Shown here: positions 22,501-30,503 of the stretch, in pieces
How the letters are laid out: the number at the start of each line of letters is the position of its first letter
Numbering within the stretch: position 1 is the stretch's first letter
Assembly: GCA_002491905.1 (NCBI GenBank)
Contig: DKWV01000009.1
Location: 1-57,123, forward strand
Source: Lachnospiraceae bacterium UBA7143
Lineage (GTDB): Bacteria; Bacillota; Clostridia; Lachnospirales; Lachnospiraceae
DNA length: 57,123 nucleotides
Reading direction: 5' to 3'
The notes under the pieces: generated by a model
Database searches by the model: none
What the model saw: only the letters and a program-made list of their open reading frames with translations
What the model was told of the DNA's origin: nothing
Translations under genes and position numbers: made by a program

Positions 22501-25149
22501 ATGAAGACGGAAAAATTCAACGTGACAGGCATGACCTGTGCCGCCTGCAGCGCGCATGTGGAGAAAGCGGTGCGCGGCGTCGAGGGTGTTGACTCGGTCA
22601 GTGTCAATTTACTTATGAATAATATGTTGGCCTCTTACCAGGAGCCAGCCACGGCGGACGCGATCTGCCGGGCGGTGGAGAAAGCCGGGTACGGTGCGGC
22701 TTTAGCCAGCGCGGGAGGCGGGGAAGGACGGAGTGGAGCGGCCGGGCCGGGAGGCGGATCAGGAGGCAGTGGGCAGGATGCGTTTGCGGATCATGAGACG
22801 CCTAAGCTGCGGCGCAGGCTGATTGCGTCCCTGTGTCTGCTGCTTCCCCTCATGTACGTGTCTATGGGGCATCTGATGTGGGGATGGCCTGTGCCGGAGG
22901 CTCTGGCGGGAAACCCGTGGGCGATTGCACTTTATCAGCTTCTTCTGACAGGATTTGTCATGGTCATCAACCAGAAATTTTTCGTAAGCGGTTTTACCGG
23001 TTTGATCCACCGTGCGCCAAATATGGACACACTGGTGGCGCTTGGGAGTGCGGCGGCCTTCGTGTACAGCGCTGCGGTTATGTTCCGTATGGGCGGCGCA
23101 TATGGTGCAGGCAACATGGAAATGGCGGTGCACTGTCTGCATGACATGTATTTTGAGTCGGCGGCCATGATTCTAACTTTAATTACGGTAGGTAAGATGC
23201 TGGAGGCTTACAGTAAGGGCAAGACGACAAACGCGGTCAAAAGCCTGATGGATCTGGCGCCAAAAACTGCGCACGTGATCCGCGGCGGCGTGGAGATGAC
23301 GATAGATGCGGATGAAGTTGTGACGGGAGACACCTTTGTCGTGAAGCCGGGAGAGAGCATTCCTGTGGACGGAGAGGTGATTGACGGTGAGAGCGCGGTG
23401 GATGAGGCGGCGCTTACGGGCGAAAGCCTTCCCGTGGACAAAGGAGTCGGGGACAGGGTCAGCGCGGCAACCCTGAACCAGAACGGCGCGCTGACCTGCC
23501 GGGCGACCAGGGTGGGCGGAGATACCACGCTCCGCCAGATTATTGACATGGTGGAGAACGCGGTGGCGACGAAGGCACCGATCGCCCAGATCGCGGACCG
23601 TGTGTCCGGCGTGTTTGTGCCAGTGGTTATTACGCTGGCCCTCATTACGGGTGCGGTCTGGCTGCTTGCGGGGGCGGGTGCCGGCAGGGCGCTTTCCTAT
23701 GCCATCAGCGTGCTTGTGATCAGCTGCCCCTGCTCTCTGGGGCTGGCTACGCCTGTGGCGATTATGGTGGGAAACGGCAGGGGAGCCGGACAGGGAATCC
23801 TGTTTAAAAACGCGACAGCCTTGGAGCAGGCTGGCAGAACGAATTTTGTGGTGCTGGATAAGACGGGAACCGTGACCGAGGGGAAGCCGCGCGTGACAGA
23901 TATCTGCCCGGCGGAAGGATTTTCAAAGGAAGAACTTCTGCAGGCGGCGGCTTCGCTGGAGCAAAAGAGTGAGCATCCTCTCGCCCGTGCGGTCTGCGAG
24001 CGTGCCGGGGAGGAAGGACTCGGGCTGGATGAGACGGCAGAGTTTCAGGCGCTTCCCGGATGGGGCGTTGAGGGTAGACTTCCCGCCGCCAGCGGCAGGG
24101 ACGGAAAAAGCGACACTCCGGCCCTGGGTGGAAAGGCCGCGCTTCTTAAGGAGCGTGGACTGATGACGGAGGCTTTTTTACAGCGGGGAGAGGAGCTGGC
24201 CGGAGAGGGAAAGACGCCGCTTTATTTCGCCAAAGGCGGCGTGCTGCTTGGCGCGATTGCCGTGGCAGATGTGGTGAAGCCGGACAGCGCGCAGGCAGTG
24301 ACGGAGCTTAAGAATATGGGCATCCATGTGATTATGCTGACGGGGGATAATCGGAGGACGGCGGAGGCTGTCCGCGCACAGGTGGGCATTGATGCCGTGG
24401 TGGCGGATGTGCTGCCAGGAGACAAGGAGGCGGTGATCCGACGGCTTTCGGAGCATGGAAAGGTCGCTATGGTGGGGGACGGGATCAACGATGCGCCTGC
24501 CCTGACCAGGGCGGACGTGGGAATTGCCATAGGCGCAGGCGCGGATGTGGCGTTGGACGCGGCGGACATTGTGCTGGTAAAGTCAAAACTGACGGATGTA
24601 CCGGCTGCGATACGGCTCTCCAGACAGGTGCTTAAAAATATTCATGAAAACCTGTTCTGGGCATTTTTCTATAACTGTATCGGCATTCCTGTAGCGGCAG
24701 GCGTGCTGGTGCCGTTTACCGGGCTTTCGCTGAATCCCATGTTTGCGGCGGCGGCCATGAGCCTGTCAAGCTTCTGTGTGGTTACGAACGCCCTGCGATT
24801 AAACCTGTTTTCCGTCCGCAGCACGGCGAAAGACAGGAGGGCGCATACGGTTCCGGTGCCGGACCTGACGGACGGTTTTACGGGGATAGAGAATCAGGAA
24901 ACAAATAAGGGAAAAAGGAAGGAGAATGAGAGTATGGTCAAGGTATTGGATGTGGAGGGAATGATGTGCGCGAAGTGTCAGGCGCACGTGCAGAAGGCCC
25001 TGGAAGGCGTTGCAGGGGTGACGGCTGTGGAGGTAAGTTTGGAGAACAAAACAGCGAGCGTGACAATGGATCATGAGATCGACGACGGGACACTCAGCGG
25101 GGCAGTAACAGAGGCAGGGTATGAGGTAAAGGGCTGTAGGACGGCCTAA
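22501..25149 (+). CDS. copA: P1B-type Cu(I)-exporting ATPase with fused C-terminal chaperone domain
   Basis: This 882-residue membrane pump exports Cu(I) at the cost of ATP. In order it has an N-terminal heavy-metal domain (GMTCAACSAHV, residues 10-20), a Gly-rich linker, and membrane helices with the Cu-binding CPC (SCPCSLGLATP). The phosphorylated Asp lies in DKTGTVTEG, followed by the SEHPLARA nucleotide-binding motif and the GDGINDAPAL hinge. After the last helices (SLNPMFAAAAMSLSSF) a hydrophilic linker leads to a second heavy-metal domain (residues about 812-882, GMMCAKCQAHV). A C-terminal metal domain is unusual in CopA. An internal ribosome-binding site precedes it, as described in the separate entry. 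Copper rather than silver or zinc follows from csoR. Confidence 0.93.
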   Translation: MKTEKFNVTGMTCAACSAHVEKAVRGVEGVDSVSVNLLMNNMLASYQEPATADAICRAVEKAGYGAALASAGGGEGRSGAAGPGGGSGGSGQDAFADHETPKLRRRLIASLCLLLPLMYVSMGHLMWGWPVPEALAGNPWAIALYQLLLTGFVMVINQKFFVSGFTGLIHRAPNMDTLVALGSAAAFVYSAAVMFRMGGAYGAGNMEMAVHCLHDMYFESAAMILTLITVGKMLEAYSKGKTTNAVKSLMDLAPKTAHVIRGGVEMTIDADEVVTGDTFVVKPGESIPVDGEVIDGESAVDEAALTGESLPVDKGVGDRVSAATLNQNGALTCRATRVGGDTTLRQIIDMVENAVATKAPIAQIADRVSGVFVPVVITLALITGAVWLLAGAGAGRALSYAISVLVISCPCSLGLATPVAIMVGNGRGAGQGILFKNATALEQAGRTNFVVLDKTGTVTEGKPRVTDICPAEGFSKEELLQAAASLEQKSEHPLARAVCERAGEEGLGLDETAEFQALPGWGVEGRLPAASGRDGKSDTPALGGKAALLKERGLMTEAFLQRGEELAGEGKTPLYFAKGGVLLGAIAVADVVKPDSAQAVTELKNMGIHVIMLTGDNRRTAEAVRAQVGIDAVVADVLPGDKEAVIRRLSEHGKVAMVGDGINDAPALTRADVGIAIGAGADVALDAADIVLVKSKLTDVPAAIRLSRQVLKNIHENLFWAFFYNCIGIPVAAGVLVPFTGLSLNPMFAAAAMSLSSFCVVTNALRLNLFSVRSTAKDRRAHTVPVPDLTDGFTGIENQETNKGKRKENESMVKVLDVEGMMCAKCQAHVQKALEGVAGVTAVEVSLENKTASVTMDHEIDDGTLSGAVTEAGYEVKGCRTA
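24934..25149 (+). CDS. Possible internal start giving a free CopZ-like copper chaperone
   Basis: Inside copA, and in the same frame, GGAAGGAG (24917-24924) stands 9 bases before an ATG at 24934. Translation from there gives 71 residues that form a complete heavy-metal-associated domain: MVKVLDVEGMMCAKCQAHV with the CxxC copper site, two beta-alpha-beta units and the usual end. This is the size and shape of a CopZ chaperone, normally encoded by a separate gene beside copA. What is seen is the site and the domain; that it is used is inferred. It may be a former copZ gene fused by loss of the copA stop. Confidence 0.5.
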   Translation: MVKVLDVEGMMCAKCQAHVQKALEGVAGVTAVEVSLENKTASVTMDHEIDDGTLSGAVTEAGYEVKGCRTA

Positions 25150-25334
25150 AATAATGAGCGTTTGGTCAATGTGCACAGGAAATCGGTACATTCTTAGGCA
25201 ATTTGCCGTCTGCCCTTAAAAAAATAGGATAAAGTAAGCAATATTTACAATCGGAAACAAAATCTTTGTGGAATAGTGGTATAGCAAAGGGGACAAAAGT
25301 CCGTTATACTAATCTACAGAATTAATCGTCCGGG

Positions 25335-25342
25335 AAACGTTT
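25335..25342 (+). promoter_or_regulatory. LacI-type operator candidate before the MsmK-like gene
   Basis: GGAAACGTTTTT repeats the AAACGTTT core found after the CUT1 promoter at 18269. A possible -10 (TATACT at 25305-25310) lies 24 bases upstream, the same promoter-proximal position as in the CUT1 operon. Its -35 is poor (TAGCAA). Confidence 0.5.
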
Positions 25343-25379
25343 TTTACGGATGAAAAAAATAAAAAATTAGGAGGCAATC

Positions 25380-26489
25380 ATGGCAAGTTTATCTTTAAAG
25401 AATGTCTGCAAGGTATACCCTAACGGATTCGAGGCAGTAAAAGATTTCAATCTTGAAATTGCAGATCAGGAGTTCATCATTTTCGTAGGCCCTTCGGGCT
25501 GCGGTAAGTCTACCACACTTCGTATGATCGCAGGTCTGGAGGATATCTCTTCCGGTGAACTGAAGATTGGTGACAGAGTAGTTAACGATGTAGAGCCTAA
25601 GGACAGAGATATCGCGATGGTATTCCAGAACTACGCTCTGTACCCGCATATGTCCGTGTACGATAACATGGCATTCGGCCTTAAGCTGAGAAAGGTTCCG
25701 AAGGATGAGATCGACAAGATGGTGAAAGAGGCAGCAAAGATTCTTGATCTGACAGCACTCCTCGACCGTAAGCCGAAGGCTCTTTCCGGTGGTCAGAGAC
25801 AGCGTGTGGCTATGGGCCGTGCAATCGTTCGTAACCCTAAGGTATTCCTGATGGATGAGCCGCTTTCCAATCTGGATGCAAAGCTTCGTGTACAGATGCG
25901 TGTTGAGATTTCTAAGCTGCACCAGAGACTGGGCACCACCATCATCTATGTAACACATGACCAGACAGAGGCTATGACCCTTGGTACCAGAATCGTAGTT
26001 ATGAAGGACGGTGTGGTACAGCAGGTTGATACCCCTCAGAATTTATATCAGAAGCCTCAGAACCTGTTTGTAGCAGGATTCATGGGATCCCCGCAGATGA
26101 ACTTCCTTGATGCGGTTGTTGAGAAAGACGGTGAGACTGCGAACCTTAAGGTTGCAGGCCAGACGATTCCGTTACCGCCCGCTAAGTCCAAGAAGCTGAT
26201 CGAGGGTGGTTATGTAGGAAAGACTGTTACATTCGGTATCCGTCCTGAGGACGTATATGATTCCGAGATGTTCATCGAGACTGCTAAGTGCGTATTTGAG
26301 TCTACCATCAAGGTTTACGAGCTGCTTGGTGCAGAGGTTTACTTATACTTTGACCTCGCTGAGTTCCCGATCACCGCAAGAGTCGACTCCCGTACTACAG
26401 CAAGACCCGGTGACACAGTTAAGTTTGCTTTCGATGTTGAGAAGATTCATGTATTCGACAAAGAGACAGAGCAGACCATCACCAATTAG
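25380..26489 (+). CDS. msmK: MsmK/UgpC-type ABC transporter ATPase
   Basis: This 369-residue ATPase energises CUT1 sugar importers. It has Walker A GPSGCGKST (about residues 38-46), the Q-loop VFQNYALYPHMSV, signature LSGGQRQRVAMGRA, Walker B VFLMDEPLSNLD and the switch His (VTHDQTEAM). The C-terminal third is the regulatory TOBE/OB region typical of MalK/MsmK (FGIRPEDVYDSEM). It is a single-gene unit with its own promoter and terminator. It probably serves several transporters, including the ATPase-less permeases at 20.1-22 kb, with which it shares an operator core. A good AGGAGG precedes the ATG. Confidence 0.93.
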   Translation: MASLSLKNVCKVYPNGFEAVKDFNLEIADQEFIIFVGPSGCGKSTTLRMIAGLEDISSGELKIGDRVVNDVEPKDRDIAMVFQNYALYPHMSVYDNMAFGLKLRKVPKDEIDKMVKEAAKILDLTALLDRKPKALSGGQRQRVAMGRAIVRNPKVFLMDEPLSNLDAKLRVQMRVEISKLHQRLGTTIIYVTHDQTEAMTLGTRIVVMKDGVVQQVDTPQNLYQKPQNLFVAGFMGSPQMNFLDAVVEKDGETANLKVAGQTIPLPPAKSKKLIEGGYVGKTVTFGIRPEDVYDSEMFIETAKCVFESTIKVYELLGAEVYLYFDLAEFPITARVDSRTTARPGDTVKFAFDVEKIHVFDKETEQTITN

Positions 26490-26504
26490 GAAAAATGATT
26501 TTAG

Positions 26505-26535
26505 GGGAGGGATGCCTACGCACCCCTCCCTTTTT
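26505..26535 (+). terminator. Rho-independent terminator after msmK
   Basis: A 7-bp stem (GGGAGGG at 26505-26511, CCCTCCC at 26524-26530) is followed by TTTTT. Confidence 0.88.
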
Positions 26536-26600
26536 GCACGGTGACAATGAGCAGCGCGCAGCGTAATCGAGTGTGCACTGCTTCCTGGATGGAGGAATAT

Positions 26601-27689
26601 ATGATTTCAAGTCAGATTATTAAGGCCAGTATAGAGGAACTTGCGACGATTTCCAAGGTTTCACTTGCTGTGTGGGATCCGGAGGGAAAGGAGATAGCGG
26701 CGACTTTTGAAACGGGAGATATTTCCCCGACACTGATTTCCGGATTTGTGGATTCTCCCGCGGACAGTCAGGTGATTGGTGAACACCATCTGCTCAAGGT
26801 TCTGGATGAGGAGGCGGTGCTTTTTGTTCTGGACGCAAAGGGCGGCAGCGAAGATACTTACATGATTGGCAGGATCGCGGTCAGCCAGCTGCAGCATCTG
26901 ATCATTGCCTATAAGGAGAGATATGACCGCAATAACTTTTTTCAGAATCTCCTGTTAGATAATATGCTTCTGGTGGATATCTATAACAGAGCCAAAAAAC
27001 TGCATATAGAAGCGGCAGTGCCCAGGGCGGTATTCCTGATTGAAACGGATAAGGAGAAAGATGACACGGCGATGGAGCTTCTGAACGGCATGTTCACCTC
27101 CCAGGTCGGGGATTATATTACGGCGGTTGATGAGAGCAATGTGATCCTGATTAAGGCACTCGCTCCCGAGGATGATTATGAAAGGCTCGAACAGATTGCC
27201 GATACGATCGCGGATATGATGAATATGGAAGCTATGCTCAACGTCCGCGTGGCTTACGGAACAATCGTAGAAGAACTTAAGGAGGTATCGAAGTCCTACA
27301 AGGAGGCGAAGATGGCACTCGACGTGGGAAAGATATTCTACGCGGAGAAAAAGGTGACTGCCTACAATACGCTTGGCATTGGCAGACTGATTTATCAGCT
27401 TCCGATCAATCTTTGCAGGATTTTCATCGACGAGATTTTCGGGTCAAATGTGCCGGCTGAGCTGGACGAGGAAACCCTGACAACGATTAATAAGTTCTTT
27501 GAGAATAATCTCAACGTGTCCGAAACGTCACGGCAGCTTTTCGTGCACCGCAATACACTGGTGTATCGGATAGAGAAACTGCAGAAGAGCACAGGACTGG
27601 ATATCCGTGTTTTTGACGACGCGCTGACTTTTAAGATTGCGCTGATGGTAGTGAATTACATGCGCTATCTGGATTCGTTGGACTACTGA
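26601..27689 (+). CDS. CdaR/PucR-type transcriptional regulator
   Basis: This 362-residue protein resembles carbohydrate-diacid regulators. The N-terminal half (residues 1-110) looks like a sensory domain (SSQIIKASIEELATISKVSLAVWDPEGKEI). A middle GGDEF-like fold without catalytic residues follows. The C-terminus is a PucR-type helix-turn-helix (FFENNLNVSETSRQLFVHRN, then TLVYRIEKLQKSTGLD). ATG 26601 with GGAGG 5 bases before it is preferred; an ATG 60 bases upstream lacks a ribosome-binding site. It lies just after msmK and may regulate sugar uptake, but no target site can be named. Confidence 0.8.
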   Translation: MISSQIIKASIEELATISKVSLAVWDPEGKEIAATFETGDISPTLISGFVDSPADSQVIGEHHLLKVLDEEAVLFVLDAKGGSEDTYMIGRIAVSQLQHLIIAYKERYDRNNFFQNLLLDNMLLVDIYNRAKKLHIEAAVPRAVFLIETDKEKDDTAMELLNGMFTSQVGDYITAVDESNVILIKALAPEDDYERLEQIADTIADMMNMEAMLNVRVAYGTIVEELKEVSKSYKEAKMALDVGKIFYAEKKVTAYNTLGIGRLIYQLPINLCRIFIDEIFGSNVPAELDEETLTTINKFFENNLNVSETSRQLFVHRNTLVYRIEKLQKSTGLDIRVFDDALTFKIALMVVNYMRYLDSLDY

Positions 27690-27809
27690 TCTGCATAACC
27701 TGAGTTTGAGTTCTATTTCGGAAAATGCGCGCATATATATGAAGGAAAGGATTATAAATAGGTGATTTGCGTCGCCTGGCCGCATGGGTGTTCCGAAATG
27801 GAGGTTATT

Positions 27810-28796
27810 ATGTATCAGAAGGAAATCATATATTTGGGGCTGTATAAGGATGGAGAACGTCTGGGAAACGCGGGGTTTCTCAAGGTGGAAAAATGGGACA
27901 AGGACGGAAACATGTCGCTTGTGGTCAAAAACGTACCGCATTCCATTAACGGAAAATATCCGGTGCGCGTCTATAACGGGTCGGACTGGAAAGAGACGGA
28001 CGGCATCACAGTGCGGGAAGGCGGCGGGCAGTGGGAAATGCAGGAGCCGTATACCATGAGGCAGATCCGCCTGCAGATTATGCTGCCTGGCGGATATCTG
28101 GTTGAGGGGGTCAGCAGGGAAGCAGGAAGAGAAGCAACCGAAGAGGTGACAAAAAGGACGGAGGAAAAGGCTGGAGAAACAACCGCCGAAGAGCCGGAGC
28201 GGGACTTGCGCGAGCTGGCTGCGTCTTTGCAGGAGCAGACTGTTGTTGCAGAAGAGCCTGTATATTCTGTGGAAGCGCCCGCAGAGTCGGCTGTGCCCTT
28301 ACAGGAGCAGCCTGCTGCAGACTTTACTGCAGAATCCGCCGCGCCGAAAAAGATAGAGCGAATTGTGGTACAGAGGCAGGAGAGCCGGGGATCTGAAGTG
28401 GTTTCAGAACAGCCGTACAAACCGTTGATGGCGGACACCCTCACGATAGAAGGGTTGAAGGAGGATAAGTGGGAGCAGATTCTGAGCACTTACGACAACA
28501 TCCATCCCTACGGCGACGAGCGTGTCTATGTGAAGCTGGCGCCGAAAGATTTCATTATCCTGTCCGAAAAATATCAGCATTTGGTAAACAATAGCTTTTT
28601 GCTGCATGGCTTTTACAATTACCGCCATGTGATTTTGGGAAAAGAAGGAGAGAAGTATTATCTGGGGGTTCCCGGTGTTTTTTATGAAAGGGAAAAAATG
28701 GTGGCACTGATGTTTGGCTTCGAGGCGTTTGAGTGCGGGAGCGGGGAGCCGAAGGCGGGCGAGTTTGGATATTATTTAAGACAGGTGGAGTTGTGA
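27810..28796 (+). CDS. Unrecognised protein with Glu/Ala/Pro linker (DUF6128-like?)
   Basis: The product of 328 residues has no signal peptide and no membrane segment. The N-terminal 100 residues form a compact beta-rich domain (YLGLYKDGERLGNAGFLKVE, then VKNVPHSINGKYPVRVYNG). A 120-residue linker rich in Glu, Ala, Thr and Pro follows. A C-terminal domain of about 110 residues ends it (WEQILSTYDNIHPYGDERV, then LLHGFYNYRHVILGKEG, then MFGFEAFECG). I believe similar proteins occur in Lachnospiraceae under DUF6128, but that is recollection only. ATG 27810 is chosen because GGAGG lies 6 bases upstream. It is convergent with the PflX-like gene. Function unknown. Confidence 0.6.
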   Translation: MYQKEIIYLGLYKDGERLGNAGFLKVEKWDKDGNMSLVVKNVPHSINGKYPVRVYNGSDWKETDGITVREGGGQWEMQEPYTMRQIRLQIMLPGGYLVEGVSREAGREATEEVTKRTEEKAGETTAEEPERDLRELAASLQEQTVVAEEPVYSVEAPAESAVPLQEQPAADFTAESAAPKKIERIVVQRQESRGSEVVSEQPYKPLMADTLTIEGLKEDKWEQILSTYDNIHPYGDERVYVKLAPKDFIILSEKYQHLVNNSFLLHGFYNYRHVILGKEGEKYYLGVPGVFYEREKMVALMFGFEAFECGSGEPKAGEFGYYLRQVEL

Positions 28797-28843
28797 CGTT
28801 CAGGCGGCTGTATCCCCGCAGGATAGAAGTGAGGAATCGGATT

Positions 28844-29788
28844 TTAGATTCCCTCGTAGTCAAAGGGAGGTATGAAACTTTCCGAGGCGGTTTCTCCCTC
28901 CTGGATAAAGCCGTTCTCAATGCCGATCCTGATGGCATAGTCCACGACCCGCCCGTATTCTTCATCGGATACGCGCCGGTTCAGGGCGGGAATGCCGGAG
29001 ACCTGTGAAAGCGGCGTATACTGGTTCATAATACTGACATATATGTCGTTTCCAAAAGTTTCGTGAAGATAGCGGAGAACACGCCGACTGTCCCTGCCGC
29101 AGCCTGGTAAAAGCAGATGACGGACAATGACGCCGCGCAGCATCAGGGAATCCTCTCCGTCCACAAAAAGAGGAACGCCGACCTGCCGGACCATCTCCGT
29201 GATGGCGGCGGCCGCTTTCTCAAAATAATCAGGCGCATGGGAATAGCGGCCGCTCAGAGCCGTATCGCAATATTTGAGATCGGGCAGATAGATGTCGACC
29301 AGCCCGTCCAACAGACGAAGCGTTTCTGCTTTTTCATAGCCGGAGGTATTGTAGATAACAGGGATGGAAAGTCCCTGTTTTTTTGCGGTCCGTAAAGCGG
29401 TTATGATCTGGGGGACAAAATGGGATGGCGTGACAAGATTGATATTGTGTGCGCCTTTTTCCTGTAATTCCAGAAAGATATCTGTCAGGCGGGGTGTCGT
29501 GATCTCCCGTCCTGACTGTCCCTGCGCAATTTCATAATTCTGGCAGTAGATGCAGCGCAGATTGCAGCCGCTGAAAAAAACGGCGCCGGAACCGTTTGTG
29601 CCGGACAGGCAGGGTTCTTCCCAAAAATGGAGGGCCGCCCTGGCAGCGGTAAGCTGCGCGGTCTGTCCGCAGTAACCGGTCTGTCCGGCGTTTCTGTCAG
29701 CGTGGCATTCCCTGGGGCAGAGCGTACAGTCCGACAGCTCCGGCCATGCCTTGTTTTTATTTGTCGTATAATCTGTCATTTTTTTCAT
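28844..29788 (-). CDS. Radical SAM protein, PflX/PflA-like
   Basis: This 314-residue protein resembles PflX (COG1313), relatives of the pyruvate formate-lyase activating enzyme with unknown substrate. The radical SAM cluster motif CxxxCxxC is present (FFSGCNLRCIYCQNY). An N-terminal cluster of four Cys (DCTLCPRECHADR, then GQTGYCG) probably binds metal or a second Fe-S cluster. Later strands include INLVTPSHFVPQI and VDIYLPDLKYCD. It is transcribed leftward, downstream of the SRP RNA gene on the same strand, and may share read-through. No clear ribosome-binding site is seen before ATG 29788, so the start is less sure. Confidence 0.82.
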   Translation of the reverse strand: MKKMTDYTTNKNKAWPELSDCTLCPRECHADRNAGQTGYCGQTAQLTAARAALHFWEEPCLSGTNGSGAVFFSGCNLRCIYCQNYEIAQGQSGREITTPRLTDIFLELQEKGAHNINLVTPSHFVPQIITALRTAKKQGLSIPVIYNTSGYEKAETLRLLDGLVDIYLPDLKYCDTALSGRYSHAPDYFEKAAAAITEMVRQVGVPLFVDGEDSLMLRGVIVRHLLLPGCGRDSRRVLRYLHETFGNDIYVSIMNQYTPLSQVSGIPALNRRVSDEEYGRVVDYAIRIGIENGFIQEGETASESFIPPFDYEGI

Positions 29789-29829
29789 CTGATATAATGG
29801 GGACGCGGCGGATATGCGTCTGACAATTC

Positions 29830-30095
29830 AAAACCGTGCGCTTTATGTCGAACCGAAACCCATGTACGTTACCTTTACAGTTAACTCCGCCAGGCACCCT
29901 CACGGCACATGAAAGGTTCCACTTAGTGCTGCTGTGTTCCCACCCTGACACGGTTCATGGATTCTCATTGCGTAAGACCCAAACTTCAACGCCACTTGTA
30001 AAGGGCAGCTACGCAGGCGCAGGCCCTCGATAAAGCATCACCCCCACTGGAGCGGATTGTGGGTACAGGGCACCGCTAACGCCCCGGCTGCACGG
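29830..30095 (-). ncRNA. ffs: Signal recognition particle RNA, long Gram-positive type
   Basis: On the minus strand this locus holds a complete SRP RNA of about 266 nt. The universally conserved Ffh-binding hairpin is visible: GTGTCAGG, a GGAA tetraloop (29940-29937), then AGCAGCAC. The 5' end (CCGTGC, 30095-30090) pairs with the 3' end (GCACGG, 29839-29834), closing the Alu-type domain. GGGCGTTAGCGGTGCCCTGTA near the 5' end matches the Bacillus Alu-domain pattern in form. The long Alu-containing form is typical of Bacilli and Clostridia. A near-perfect promoter precedes it, and TTTTGAATT after the closing stem probably ends transcription. Confidence 0.93.
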
Positions 30096-30102
30096 TTTAA
30101 TC

Positions 30103-30131
30103 AGTATACTGTTTTTCGGAGGTTTTGTCAA
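30103..30131 (-). promoter_or_regulatory. Promoter of the SRP RNA gene
   Basis: On the minus strand TTGACA (30131-30126) and TATACT (30108-30103) are separated by exactly 17 bp. The predicted start is about 30096-30095, at the first paired base of the RNA. Confidence 0.9.
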
Positions 30132-30503
30132 CTCAATAATTGTTTGTCTATGTGGTCTGATGATTTGCGCACGCAAAATTACATTAGTTATTTTATCGGA
30201 TTTGCGAGCAATATTAATAGAACGTTTTATAAGAAAATAAAATGCGGAATATAAAATTGGCAACAGATTAGCGACAAACTTTTGAGCCTCGGAACCGTTC
30301 CCATCTCAGTATATATACGGGTTTTACAATTTAATAAAAATTTAATTAAGAACAAATTAGTGACAAATCTGGCAAATTATTCTAAATTACGCTTTCTACA
30401 GTTCGAAATAAAAAATAAAATTTTCACAAAAAGGTCAGTAACACCGCGGAATTACTAAGAAAAGAAAAATTAAGAAAATCTTAAGAAATGCTTGCTGTAA
30501 GAT
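30132..30503. other. AT-rich gap before the giant ORF
   Basis: There is no gene, and in particular no signal-peptide coding sequence in any forward frame near 30400-30500. One weak promoter candidate is visible on the plus strand (GTGACA 30360-30365, 17 bp, TAAATT 30383-30388). An in-frame TAA at 30498-30500 closes the giant ORF's frame immediately upstream. Confidence 0.5.

Noticed and set aside
29836..30254. Short plus-strand frames opposite the SRP RNA
   Set aside because: They overlap the SRP RNA and its promoter on the other strand and have no coding character.
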